Source: Zygaena filipendulae (lineage: Eukaryota > Arthropoda > Insecta > Lepidoptera > Zygaenidae). Taken from it: DNA of 64,000 nt. The position numbers were made by a program, and so were the translations under genes. The notes below the pieces were generated by a model. It saw only the letters and a list, made by a program, of their open reading frames with translations, was not told the origin of the DNA and did not search any database. Positions within the stretch are counted from its first letter, which is position 1; every line of letters begins with the position of its first letter. The stretch spans positions 14,964,501 to 15,028,500 of the forward strand of contig OU015651.1 in NCBI GenBank assembly GCA_907165275.2, read 5' to 3'. Below are positions 9,703-19,765 of this stretch, piece by piece.

Positions 9703-12261
9703 ATGTCTGATTCAAAAATTAATGAGCTAGTAAGAAGGCGTGGCATAGTGAAAGACAAGGTTACAAACTTCAGTAACTATTTCTATTCATTAGATACAAG
9801 TAAAAATTTATCGCACGCCCAGTTCACAAAACTCAAACTATGTCTGGAGAAAATTGAGAGCTCATACGACGAATATGAACATTTTCAGGACGAATTGGAT
9901 TTGCTGACTGATCGAGTGGAGGATGGTACCGCTGATCGAGAGGCGTTCGATTCACAATATTATCCCCTCGTCGCTGATGCTCGAGTATACATCGAGAAGC
10001 AGCAAAAGCGACGACAGCTACTTGGTGAGGATAACGAGTCGAGCTCCGGTAATACTGTCCATAATGTAACCGCAGGTTCATCGCAAGCTCTTAGCTTTAC
10101 CAGCCTTCCGGACATAGACTTGCCTCGCTTTGGCGGTCACTATCAGCACTGGCTCGAGTTTAGAGACAGCTTTCTTTCGCTCATTCATAACAATAATAAT
10201 ATTAATAACGTTGACAAATATCATTACCTGCGCGCCTCGCTTCACGGAAGCGCTGCTTTAGTTATTCAAAGCCTCGACTGTAAGGCTGATAATTATGCTT
10301 CTGCGTGGAAGTCATTATGCGCTCGGTATGACAACAAACACTTACTTGTACACAACAACGTTCAATCACTGTTCAATACTGAAGCAATTCAAAGAGAATC
10401 TAGTGAGTGTGTAATCTGGTCAGACTCTAACTTAGTATTGGGGTGGCTTGCGACGTCTCCAAACGACCTTCAACCATGTGTTCGTCATCGTGTTTGCGAG
10501 ATACAGGATGGCTTTCCGGGTCATAAGTGGCGCATCAATGGTACCAAAGCTAGTCCCGCGGATCTTGTCTCTCGCGGACTCAATGCGAACGAGCTTAACA
10601 ACTCAAACCTATGGTGGTCAGGCCCATTAGTTCTTAAACTTGACCCATCAAAATGGCCGGTAAACCGTAATGCATCACAGATCTCTAATCTACCAGAAAG
10701 AGTCAAGTCTCTTCATGCAATTAAAAGTAGTGATATAAACCCATTTTCTTCTTCAATTACCAACACTTCTTCTTATTCAAAGCTTCAACGCATCGTAGCG
10801 TACATTTTTCACTTAATAAATAATAATTGTAGAAAGCTCGACACATATAAAACATCCAATCTATCTCTATCTTCACTTGAGCTGTCCAATGCTACAAATC
10901 TTCTACTTTCCATTTCACAGAAGGAATCATTTCCAGAGGAGTATCAAATCCTCGTGTCAGGTAAGGAGTTACCTCACAAAAATCGACTCCTTCCATTGTC
11001 ACCATTTATCGACAACATCAAACTTATTCGCGTTGGGGGTAGACTTGACAACTCGCACTATGACTACAACGTAAAGCATCCCATACTGCTTAGCAGCAAA
11101 CATCGTCTGTGTGAGCTAATCTTCCTCATGCTTCACAAAAAATACCTACACTCAGGTCCTCAGCTTCTTTTAGCTACAGCTAGACACAACTATTGGCCTC
11201 TCGGTGGTACCAATCTAGCTAAACGCACGGTCAGGTCATGCATCAAGTGTAGCAGATTCAAGGGTACAACAATTCAACCCGTTATGGGTAATCTACCTAA
11301 AGAGCGCCTACATTTAGAGTATCCTTTTCTAGACACAGGTGTTGATTATGCCGGGCCAGTCATGATAGCAAACCGCAAGGGTAGAGGTTGTATCTTAATC
11401 AAATCATATATCTGCGTATTCATTTGCTTAGCGACAAAAGCGGTTCACCTAGAGCTCGTCTCAGACCTTACAAAGGAAGCCTACATTGCAGCCTTAAATA
11501 GGTTCATAAGCCGCCGCGGTAAACCACAAACCATACTCTCGGACAACGGTTCCACCTTTGTGGGTACGTTCCATGAGCTTTCCAAATTCCTCAAACAAAC
11601 GCAATTGTCCGACTTATCGGAACTAGGCATCAAGTTTTCATTTATTCCAGCATATACTCCACACTTCGGTGGATTGTGGGAATCAGCAGTCAAATCAACC
11701 AAACACCATCCTTGTCGTGTGTTAGAGTTAACTTATCTTAATTACGAAGAAATGTCCACGTTGCTTATACAGGTAGAAGCTGTCTTAAATTCCCGTCCCC
11801 TCACGCCTCTTTCACAAGATCCTTCTGACTTCTGTCCTCTTACTCCAGCTCACTTCCTCATTGGACGATCTCTACTTTTTGTGCCTCATCCGCAGAAGAC
11901 AAACGCCAACATCACGTCGTTGCAAGGGTTCCATCGCATCGAGTGCCTGAAGCAACACTGCTGGAATCGCTTCTATAAGGAGTATATACATTGGCTCCAA
12001 CAAAGGATCAAGTGGCGTCGAAGTCATGGAGAGTTAAAGGAGGGAGCCTTGGTAGCCATAAAGGAAAGGTCATTGCCTCCTCTAATGTGGCTCCTTGGGC
12101 GTGTGGTTCGTCTCATTCCAGGACGGGACGGCGTGGCTGGAGTGGCGGACATACGAACAAGGAAGGGAGTCATCCGACGTGCTTATTCAAACATTTGCCC
12201 ATTACCTATCGCAACGTTGAAGACACTTCAACCGGGGGAGGATGGACGCGACACCGATTAG
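9703..12261 (+). CDS. Gag-integrase fusion ORF of BEL/Pao element
   Basis: 852 residues against roughly 1,600-1,900 for complete BEL/Pao polyproteins. Residues 1-230 are Gag-like, with the WLEFRDSF motif near 150 (DUF1759 region). Around residues 230-236 (10390-10410) the frame switches abruptly to the RNase H tail (VIWSDSNLVLGWL). The integrase zinc-binding region follows at about 455-520, ending CIKC (C513, C516). The catalytic core has D548 (in DYAG), D614 (in SDNGS) and E660 (in GLWES). A C-terminal BEL-type domain (about 700-840) completes it. The stop lies 19 bp into the 3' LTR. Nucleocapsid, protease and reverse-transcriptase motifs are missing. ATG at 9703 is the first long-frame start after the leader. 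Confidence 0.9.
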   Translation: MSDSKINELVRRRGIVKDKVTNFSNYFYSLDTSKNLSHAQFTKLKLCLEKIESSYDEYEHFQDELDLLTDRVEDGTADREAFDSQYYPLVADARVYIEKQQKRRQLLGEDNESSSGNTVHNVTAGSSQALSFTSLPDIDLPRFGGHYQHWLEFRDSFLSLIHNNNNINNVDKYHYLRASLHGSAALVIQSLDCKADNYASAWKSLCARYDNKHLLVHNNVQSLFNTEAIQRESSECVIWSDSNLVLGWLATSPNDLQPCVRHRVCEIQDGFPGHKWRINGTKASPADLVSRGLNANELNNSNLWWSGPLVLKLDPSKWPVNRNASQISNLPERVKSLHAIKSSDINPFSSSITNTSSYSKLQRIVAYIFHLINNNCRKLDTYKTSNLSLSSLELSNATNLLLSISQKESFPEEYQILVSGKELPHKNRLLPLSPFIDNIKLIRVGGRLDNSHYDYNVKHPILLSSKHRLCELIFLMLHKKYLHSGPQLLLATARHNYWPLGGTNLAKRTVRSCIKCSRFKGTTIQPVMGNLPKERLHLEYPFLDTGVDYAGPVMIANRKGRGCILIKSYICVFICLATKAVHLELVSDLTKEAYIAALNRFISRRGKPQTILSDNGSTFVGTFHELSKFLKQTQLSDLSELGIKFSFIPAYTPHFGGLWESAVKSTKHHPCRVLELTYLNYEEMSTLLIQVEAVLNSRPLTPLSQDPSDFCPLTPAHFLIGRSLLFVPHPQKTNANITSLQGFHRIECLKQHCWNRFYKEYIHWLQQRIKWRRSHGELKEGALVAIKERSLPPLMWLLGRVVRLIPGRDGVAGVADIRTRKGVIRRAYSNICPLPIATLKTLQPGEDGRDTD
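12234..12242 (+). other. polypurine tract
   Basis: GGGGGAGGA directly before the 3' LTR, the expected plus-strand primer. It lies within the coding frame. Confidence 0.85.
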
Positions 12262-12513
12262 CCGCTGTCACCGACGTCAGGAGCGGTGACACTATGGGCG
12301 GTTGCAAGAACATCGAGTCGACATAAGCGGCCGTTTTTATAACTACCTCATACATACTTCTGGTAGCACGATCTATTCTGTCGCATCTCAAATTATTGTA
12401 ACATCATTTTATTTCATATTATACGTTTTTATACAGTCCACTACACAGTTTTATTCAGCTTCATAGGCGTTAGGATCCTGCGCATCCAAAGTTAAGGACT
12501 AACGCCGCCAACA
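12243..12513 (+). repeat. 3' LTR of BEL/Pao element
   Basis: 271 bp, same length and apparently the same sequence as 8557-8827. The direct repeat ctggt follows at 12514-12518. Confidence 0.93.
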
Positions 12514-12518
12514 CTGGT

Positions 12519-13199
12519 TGGATTTGATGGGAACCAAAATCATGACCAATTTTGTTTTCGTGTTAAGTAAAAAAAACTGGATTTTGCCTTCCTTTATGTA
12601 GGTATTTATCTTTAGATTAATTTAAATCGTGATCAGAACAGCCGAGATTATAAAACAAAATTGGAGATATATTGCGAAATATTGAATATCTTCAGCGTCT
12701 TTTGAAACCAAGGAGTTTGCGATGAAAATAGAACTTTAAAGGTTGTGCCAGATACATTTCTGTAACAGTCCCATTTTAAATTCTCAAATATACGTATATT
12801 ATTTAATATGTTCCCATTGTGCAGGCACCTTTAAAACCCGAAAGTCTTCTACTAAGAAAAAAATAAAGAACGCAAACCCGTCCTACTTATCTACCCCTAA
12901 CTGAACGCAATCGGAACGCACCCTTAAACAAAGCTAGGTCAATAGGTCCAAGCCTTAGTCCGACATCATTACTGCCCACCGCACGGTACTATCACGCCAA
13001 ATCCAAAATCTATAACGCAAGACATAATCTGGGCAGAAAGTTTTACTGCCACTCCAAAATATCCAAATCCGAACATTATCATTTCACACATCGTCCATTG
13101 CCGGCTTTGCTGTCGCCGTTTCGATGAGCTTTGGAGTTCGCCAGCAATGTATCGCGAGGACAGCGCCTTTTGCGTATGTATGTAGAGTATAGTGTATCA
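12519..13199. other. unique non-coding DNA
   Basis: No repeat family or gene was recognised. GC rises from about 13080 onward into the next block. It could be promoter-proximal sequence if that block is a first exon. Confidence 0.45.
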
Positions 13200-13372
13200 G
13201 GTTAACAGATCGGGCCCAGAATGCATGTTGTTTATCCGGCAGGGCGCGGGTGAGCAGCGGCGCGGTGAGGGGGGCGGGGGGCGGGGGGCGGCGAGGAGGG
13301 GCGGCGTGCGGGCGGCGGGGCTCCCGGCCGGGCCCAGTCCGTCGCCGCCGCCCGCAGCAGCCGCTCGTGAGT
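13200..13372 (+). promoter_or_regulatory. GC-rich block, candidate non-coding first exon
   Basis: By far the most G+C-rich sequence in the window, CpG-dense, with GGGGCGGGG repeats. It ends CAGCAGCCGCTC followed by GTGAGT at 13367-13372, a strong splice donor; a weaker GGTGAGC lies near 13249. No domain is encoded. The ace-1 coding exon downstream on the same strand begins with an acceptor and needs an upstream exon, which makes this a plausible partner 39 kb away. That link is inference only. A CpG-rich regulatory block of another gene is the alternative. Confidence 0.35.
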
Positions 13373-14174
13373 GCACGCCCCTGCTGAATTAAAAGAAAAT
13401 AATCACCTGCCGACCCTTCACAATAGAGCGAGACAACTATACCAAGGTCAGTACCTTTTTGAAATTTCATGAAAAAAAAAAAGTGATTTATTTTATTTTA
13501 TGCCAGTAAAACTTTTAGGATTTTTTTTATTGTTAGCTCGATGGGGGAGAGCAGTAAAGCACTGTATCATTTCGCCGGAGAGCTATCGACGTTTCATTAT
13601 TTTGACGGAAAATAAAATATATAAAGATAGATGTACGAAAGTTTCACTGCTACGCTCCGCTACGGGTCCGGCGTAGCGACCGTCTACATACGGTTACGTT
13701 GTAGAAGCCGTATTGTGTTCGCGTGAGCTTTCTTTTATTTATCTTTATCGTTTTTTCACGAATGCGATAGCATAATTAGGGTAATCCACGCAAAATTCGC
13801 TGAGGTCGGAACTATTTTATTTCGGTAACAAACGTTGGTTTGTTAAGTATTTAATAATAAACTCAATAAAATCCAATTTGAACTAATAATCCTTGAGCGT
13901 GTAAATAAAAGGATAAGTAGGGTGAAAGCACCAATGGTCGTCCGCATCCGGTTTCACGGTCAAGACAAGGTCTTCCGAGTGTGCCGCCCGCTGTTGACTG
14001 CGTGCGGGAGTCCCACGCCCGAGGCCCCGTCGCGTCGCGCGAGAATTGTAACATTTTACACACAATCGCCCTCGAAACCTCGACCTTGCTGTTGGAAACA
14101 GGCACAGCCGATTGGAAACGGAAGATTCTTTGTTCCATTAAAAAAAAATTAAAGAAAATGTCATTATTACCTCG
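13373..14174. other. unique DNA with second GC-rich patch
   Basis: 13920-14110 is GC-balanced unique sequence with CpG-rich words (GTCGCGTCGCGCGAG at about 14029-14043). Several short overlapping frames are open but none resembles a protein family. It may be a conserved non-coding element. Confidence 0.4.
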
Positions 14175-14372
14175 ACATAGTTTTGTAAATGCGAAAGTGA
14201 GTTTGTTTGTTTGTTACGCTTTCACGTCTTAACGGTCCAACCGATCATCATAAAATTTTGCATGCACGTTGTCAGGGTTACAAAGTAAGAGCTATATATG
14301 TATTTCTTCCCAGAATTTCAGCGAAAACTCTGAAATTAATAAGGGTGAAAGCACGGTGAACGGTGACTTTAA
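14175..14372 (+). mobile_element. Helitron-like copy, diverged
   Basis: Head words TTTTGTAAATGCGAAAGTGAG and TTTCACGTCTTAACGG are clear; the tail has decayed to GGGTGAAAGCACGG. Confidence 0.65.
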
Positions 14373-14468
14373 AATACATAATATAATTTTCAGAACACCC
14401 GCTATTTATAATATGATACCCGATTGTCTTTTTAATTTTAAGTAGTAGATGTACGTCATAATTTTAAT

Positions 14469-14920
14469 GCTACTAATATTATAAACGCGAAAATTTGTAA
14501 GTATGTATGTATGTATGTATGGATGGATGGATGGATGTTTGTTACTCTTTCACGCTAAAACTACTGAATGAATTTAAATGAAACTTCACATCCTGCTAAT
14601 ATTATAAACGTGAAAGTTTGTAAGTATGTATGTATGGATGAATGGATGGATGGATGGATGGATGTTTGTTACTCTTTCACGCAAAAACTACTGAATGAAT
14701 TTAAATGAAACTTTACATCCTATTAATATTATAAACGCGAAAGTTTGTAAGTATGTATGGATGGATGGATGGATGTTTGTTACTCTTTCAAGCAAAAACT
14801 ACTGAATGGATTTAAATGAAACTTTACAGTAATATAGCTTATACATCAGATTAACACAAAGGGTACTTTTTATCCCGGAATTCCCGCGGGAACTCCGATT
14901 TTACCGCGGGGCACAGCTAG
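14469..14920 (+). mobile_element. Helitron-like copy with three tandem heads
   Basis: Three 5' heads start at about 14469, 14591 and 14718, each carrying its own GTAT/GGAT tract and running to AAACTTYACA. Only the third continues into a tail, ending GGGGCACAGCTAG at 14920. GGAT tracts lie at about 14500-14537, 14625-14664 and 14747-14775. Confidence 0.85.
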
Positions 14921-15109
14921 TTTGAAATAATTGTATGACATTTATGTGTATATACATACATTAACTATTATTTATAATTCCACTTCCGATTTTAATGTTC
15001 TTTGAGAGGCGCTCCATTGGTTGTTCGAAACTTATATTTAGTTTACTAGTTTATAATTAGATAGGTGTCTTAAATGGCGTTAGTCGTTCAGCCTGTATTT
15101 AGGTTATCT

Positions 15110-15245
15110 TGTTAAGGTTTTCTGGAAGCGATCGCTAATAAAGCGAGAAGGCCGTTTTATATATGCCTCTGTATTATAAATGTTAAGATTATTATTCAAG
15201 ATGTTAAAACTTGTGGTGGTGAATAGTATTCTAGTATATTCTATT
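15110..15245 (+). mobile_element. LINE 3' end fragment
   Basis: The segment GATCGCTAATAAAGCG then GGCCG resembles the 3' untranslated end of lepidopteran LINEs. It is short, diverged and lacks a clear tail. The flanks (14921-15109, 15246-15479) hold nothing recognised. Confidence 0.35.
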
Positions 15246-15479
15246 TATTGATCATAACTTTATACGATAACTACAAACACCTACATAGTTAGAAGTAAAT
15301 TCCAACACCAAATTTTAATATTTCAGTATTCAGTATTTTTCATTTGGCAAAAATGAAATAGACAATATAGAGTAGGAAAAAATATAAGGGGGCAAAGTTA
15401 ACTCTAAAAAGAATTCTCTTCCAGCCATTCCTTCTCAACTGGGAAAGCGATTCGATTGTCAATGACTATAGAAATCTAA

Positions 15480-15703
15480 TATATTTAAATCACGTGTCAC
15501 GTTGTTTGTCCGCGATGGACTCCGAAACTACTGAACGGATTTTGATAAAATTTTGCAACCATGTATAATATGGTCCAACTTAAAAGATAGGATAGTTTTT
15601 ATCCCGGAATTCCCTAGGGAACTGAAGGACATAGAGTACTTTTTCCCGCAACCTCCGCGGGAACTCCGAAATTACCGCGGATGAAATCGCGGGGGACAGC
15701 TAG
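15480..15703 (+). mobile_element. Helitron-like copy, GTCACGTTG subfamily
   Basis: Head CACGTGTCACGTTGTTTG and CGATGGACTCCGAAACTACTG; end GGGGGACAGCTAG. The central block ATCCCGGAATTCC / CCGCGGGAACTCC appears twice, as in the copies at 20550 and 26527. Confidence 0.75.
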
Positions 15704-15827
15704 TAATATTATATATTTTTGATGTTTTAAATTTCATTTCAATAATGCCGAGAACATTCCGATATTAAATCAACAATTTACAACTTCTGTTTGTAAATAT
15801 TATTGATAACAATGTTATTTATTCTAA

Positions 15828-16031
15828 ACTAACTGCGACCCGCGGTTTCACCCGCGGTAATTTCGGCGTTCCCGCGGGAATTACCGAATAAAAAGTACCC
15901 TATGTCCTTCACTGTACCCCTGACAACGTGCATGCCCAATTTCACACAAACTCGTTGAGCCGTTTTTGCGTGATTGAGTACCTAACAAACATCCAAACAT
16001 CCACACTTTCACATATATAATATTAGCAGGA
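15828..16031 (-). mobile_element. Helitron-like copy, near full length
   Basis: Runs from CGACCCGCGGTTTCACCCGCGG to CACATATATAATATTAGCAGGA, matching the 28636 and 35801 copies closely. Confidence 0.8.
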
Positions 16032-16061
16032 TACCTGTCACTCAACTATACATATAATAAG

Positions 16062-16260
16062 ATATAGAATAGAATAGAATAAAATAGAAAAAAGTTTATT
16101 TGATACCATAAAGATAAAATAAGTACAAGCGTGAGTCTTAAACTAGAACAGTTGGTACCAAAATGGCTACCACTCAGCATTATGCCGTGGCACTAAGTTC
16201 CACGACGCTGATTTTCAGTGGCGACCGTAGAAGGGAGATGGCTTCACACTACCAATAAGA
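16062..16260 (-). mobile_element. LINE 3' end with (GAATA)n tail
   Basis: In reverse complement it reads into AATAAACTTTTTTCTATTC followed by TATTC repeats. The same 110 bp or more recurs at 24616-24743 in the same orientation, confirming an interspersed family. No coding part is retained. Confidence 0.6.
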
Positions 16261-16673
16261 CCGTCCACAATCTACATTTCTTAGTTTCAAAGATAATTTA
16301 AAAAGATATTTGTATATTACTATTGACAGTAACATAATAATTTATGACACTGCTATAAAAATATTCACAATAGTCTCTCGTTAGTTTAATACAAAAGTGT
16401 ATATTGTATTATACAACACGCTAACATTTATAAGACCGTGACAGTACAATAATTCATTATTTCATTTGATAAATAGTGGTCGTTTACCGGCACCTTCACC
16501 TTGGGATTGAATAGCGCTGGGTGTGTTTGTAACACTCCATCTTTGTTAGAATTATAGATTTAATGACAACACGAAATAAAAAAAAAAGCGATGACCAATT
16601 GTTATGATCCAAGGTCATTGTTTTTCTTCAAAGATGCGTTAACAGAATTCTCTGACAATGTATTATATTGTAT
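16261..16673. other. non-coding, nothing recognised
   Basis: AT-rich sequence without recognisable repeat or reading frame. Confidence 0.45.
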
Positions 16674-16868
16674 ACTAGCTGTCCCCCGCGATTTCATCCG
16701 CGGTAATTTCGGAGTTCCCGCTTTAATTCCGGGAAAAAAGTGCTGTAGTTTACGGTGATAAGCAGTTAATAATGGCCACTATTATGCGTCATATAATAAT
16801 GGCGATCAGTCCAGCCGTTCACGCATGATGCCATGACCAAGGGAAATAGGGATTCATTTTTATATATA
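16674..16868 (-). mobile_element. Helitron-like copy
   Basis: ACTAGCTGTCCCCCGCG to ...GACCAAGGGAAATAGGGATTC, the subfamily with head word CCAGCCGTTCACGC. It lies directly before another copy in the same orientation. Confidence 0.75.
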
Positions 16869-16869
16869 G

Positions 16870-17098
16870 ACTAGCTGTCCCGCGTGGTATCACCCGCGAT
16901 AATTTGGGAGTTCCCGCAAAATTGTTCCATAAAAACTTTTCCCCCCTTTTTCGCGGTAAATTTTCGGAAAATCGTACGTCATACAAAGAACACACCCTCC
17001 AAGTTTCAGGTCTCTACGATCAGCGGTTTAGGCTATGAGTTGATCCATCAGTCATTCAGCACAAAGGATTTTATATGTATAGATATACATACATACAT
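16870..17098 (-). mobile_element. Helitron-like copy, long subfamily
   Basis: CTAGCTGTCCCGCG start. Shares CCAAGTTTCAGGTCTCTACG and CAGTCATTCAG with the 6930-7347 copy. The 72-codon frame at 16884 is within it and is not a gene. Confidence 0.7.
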
Positions 17099-17122
17099 AT
17101 AGATTCATTCGATATGACAATT

Positions 17123-17358
17123 GGACGCAGATAAGCAATAACATGTTAACCCACAAAACAAAGTTATTGATTCAGAACGATTTATTGAGAGTTAGAGAAC
17201 GTTTTTTAGTTATGTGTTTACCTTATTACATTGTTTAAATATGTAGCTAAATATTGAACATAAAAAATGTTGGCACAAAATGGCGCTATAATTTTAAAAC
17301 TTTAATTTACTCAAAATTTCTCCAGTGTGGGTTAACACACTATTGCTTATCTATGTCC
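17123..17358 (+). mobile_element. MITE-A, 236 bp, AATT duplication
   Basis: Terminal inverted repeats GGACGCAGATAAGCAATA / TATTGCTTATCTATGTCC, flanked by AATT on both sides (17119-17122, 17359-17362). No coding capacity. The copies at 34678 and 46071 share ends and interior. Confidence 0.85.
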
Positions 17359-17362
17359 AATT

Positions 17363-17965
17363 AGAGATAGTTTAAAATTGACTTCTAAGATTTTATTACA
17401 TTGTTTGTCAGTTACAAGTGAAGCTTGGATAAGCGTGTTACAATATGTTAGAGATGTAAACAACTATCGGGCTCTCCTCTTGGTGCTACAGTCGCAAACA
17501 ATAATTTTATTTGTGTGAATTATTTAATAAAGCGACGCGTCTCTCTATATTTGTGTGCGATTCATATGATTGCACTGTCGACCTATACAATTGAACGTTT
17601 CCTGCTGTGATATGATAAACGTTTAACACGTTTATGGCGCTCTAGTACTGTGATCAGTTGGCAAACTTAATATATAACTATACACCAGTGACAAAATAGA
17701 ATTGTGATATATAACTTGCCCAAAACTTCTTGAGATACCATCCCAAGTATATTTCCACAATAGTCCCAAGACTGTGAATTTTGAAAACAATGACTAAGTA
17801 AAAACATAACCATAAAGCGTTTAATACATTTCTTTACGATAATGAATGTTTTAGTGCGTGATGAAGAGTTTGTGGGCGCAAATCGCCCGGCGACACTGGT
17901 TTTCATCTGTTTTCATACTAAACTAAGTTGATGTCCCTTCTATCTGTTGTTTTCTGTTCTGTGGC
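17363..17965. other. non-coding, nothing recognised
   Basis: AT-rich. The 79-codon minus frame at 17667-17906 shows no motif. Confidence 0.4.
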
Positions 17966-17968
17966 TAT

Positions 17969-18205
17969 CCGCCGCACTCAGAGTCGACTTTAATGATTAC
18001 TTAGTTAAGTATAGATTTTTAAAACAAAACTGCCGCAATCAGAGACGTTCAGTAAATTAATGTTAATTGGCATTTAATGAGATGTAACTTAATTAGTTAA
18101 ATGCCAATTAACATTAATTTATTAAACTTTTCTGATTGCGGCAGTTTTGTTTTAAAAATCTATACTTAACTAAGTAATCATTAAAGTCGACTCTGAGTGC
18201 GGCGG
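17969..18205. mobile_element. MITE-P, near-perfect 237-bp palindrome
   Basis: The two arms (CCGCCGCACTCAGAGTCG... and its complement) pair over almost the whole length with a short loop around 18080-18090. Flanked by TAT on both sides. A 3-bp TA-rich duplication suggests a PIF/Harbinger-like origin. No coding capacity. Confidence 0.85.
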
Positions 18206-18815
18206 TATATCTATAGTTTCATATTGCTTTGTGTTAATTTGTTGGAATATGATTAATAATATTTATTAAATTTTTATTTAAAATTAAAAGAGATGAGTGC
18301 AGAGAACAGTAGATTCAGTGATGACGCGCGGTACTTTTTTGTTGAATGTATAGATCGGGATGAACATAGGGGCCTGTTTTTAGACGAGATTATTAGTCTT
18401 TTAGTGAGGTCAAGGACTAAAAAGACCCTAAATGTAGAGACAGTTGATGATATTGTAATTGTGTATTGTCCTATTAATGTTAAATACCTGTTAATGTTAA
18501 AATAAAAGAAAATGATTTGATATGGACACTTATAACTTCCCTTTTTTCCACTAATCTTGAACTAAAAATGGAAAGTTGCCGTGTCTATAATTATGTACAT
18601 CGAATATTTTATAAAAATGAATTGAGGAACGCATTAATAAGATTTGATTAAATAACTTAAAGGTCCAGCAGGGGGCCGGCTGTGAACGTGTTTTGTGAGA
18701 AACCAAATAACTCTATCTTTTTATGTTTACAATATCTTTTTATGTTTTATGTCATCATAAAAGAGTCAAAATACGCAAAAGACGGACCATCAGAGGTACA
18801 TTGCACGATTCACCT
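18206..18815. other. non-coding, small unexplained frame
   Basis: A 70-codon frame (18293-18505) begins MSAENSRFSDDARYFF and looks mildly protein-like, but I recognise no family and see no promoter or splice context. Confidence 0.3.
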
Positions 18816-18975
18816 CGAACAAATTTCACCCGCGTTAATTTGGATGTTCCCGCGGGAATTCCGGGATAAAAAATACCCTATCCCTTCTCTGTATCCCTGT
18901 CAACTTGTATGCCAAATTTCATGATGATCGCTTCAGTAGTTAACAAATAAACTTATTATTCGCATTTATACGTAT
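18816..18975 (-). mobile_element. Helitron-like copy, 3' end lost
   Basis: Starts inside the family (TTTCACCCGCGTTAATTT) and ends TTCGCATTTATACG. Confidence 0.7.
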
Positions 18976-19574
18976 GTAGGTAAGTAAATGTTAAGAAATC
19001 TAGTAGTTTTGAATTTCGCTGGAATTCAATTCCGAGACTTTTTCAAAGTTCATAAAAGTTCTAAATGCCCCGCTCTATTTCCATCACTCGAGCTATCAGC
19101 AGGGCATTCATGTAACTTTTTTTGCTATCATATTTCAGTTTCAATTAGAGAAATAGCGATTTTGTGATTATTTTAATCATGTCTAGGCAGCTTCAACTTA
19201 TGAAGGATGTTTTTTTTGGTTGATTGTTATTGATACTTAAGTGTCAAAAACGTGCTACTGTAATCGCAAAACCGTCATGATTTGATTGCAACCGAAAAAT
19301 GATAGAAACAAAAGTTACATAATAGCCCCTCAGAACGTTGTGCGAGGATTAGGTATAATATTATGCAGTACAACATTCATTTATGTGTATTTATAATAGC
19401 GTGCGACCCAATCCTTGAACTCATCCGCCCACACATTTTGTAGGCGGTTATTTTCATGCCGCCCACGCGTCGCAGTCTGGCGCCGTCAGCTGAGCGTAGC
19501 CACGTGGCCGTAGCGCCCACGCAGTCTATGTCTATGTCTGACGCCTTGTTTATGGAGGAGGTTTCGGAATCGTG
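18976..19574. other. non-coding, GC patch at 19440-19560
   Basis: 19440-19560 is CpG-rich unique sequence (GCCCACGCGTCGCAG, CCACGTGGCCG). The remainder is AT-rich. Nothing is recognised. Confidence 0.4.
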
Positions 19575-19765
19575 ACTACTATAAACGCGAAAGTTCAGAG
19601 TTTTTGTTGCGCTTTCAAGCCCTAACGGCTCGACCGATTTTTGTAAAATTTTGCAAACATGTTGTCAGGAATACAGAGAAGGATATAGGGTGCTTTTTAT
19701 CCCGAATTTTCTCGTGACAACTCCAAAATTATAACGAGTGAAACCGCGGGGAACCGCTTGCAACG
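19575..19765 (+). mobile_element. Helitron-like copy
   Basis: CTACTATAAACGCGAAAG to GAAACCGCGGGGAACCGCTTG. The terminal CTAG has mutated. Confidence 0.7.

Larger units (their letters stand above)
8557..12513 (+). mobile_element. BEL/Pao LTR retrotransposon, internally deleted
   Basis: A 3,957-bp element with two 271-bp LTRs starting TG and ending CA, a tRNA primer site, one long ORF, a purine tract and a 5-bp target duplication. Reading the two LTRs against each other I found no difference, which implies recent insertion. The coding part joins a Gag N-terminus directly to the end of RNase H plus integrase; protease and reverse transcriptase are absent. It therefore cannot copy itself but could be moved by a complete relative. 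An insertion of the deleted form (rather than deletion after insertion) is inferred from the intact open frame and matching LTRs. Confidence 0.92.

Noticed and set aside
13084..13470. 128-codon minus-strand frame and its plus-strand shadow
   Set aside because: Open only because of GC-rich composition (Pro/Arg-rich translation); no domain.
14469..14920. CRISPR-like array because of the regular repeats
   Set aside because: The units are heads of a eukaryotic transposable element with microsatellites; no spacers of uniform length, and the genome is animal.
18293..18505. 70-codon frame MSAENSRFSDD...
   Set aside because: Mildly protein-like, but no family, promoter, splice site or neighbour supports it.
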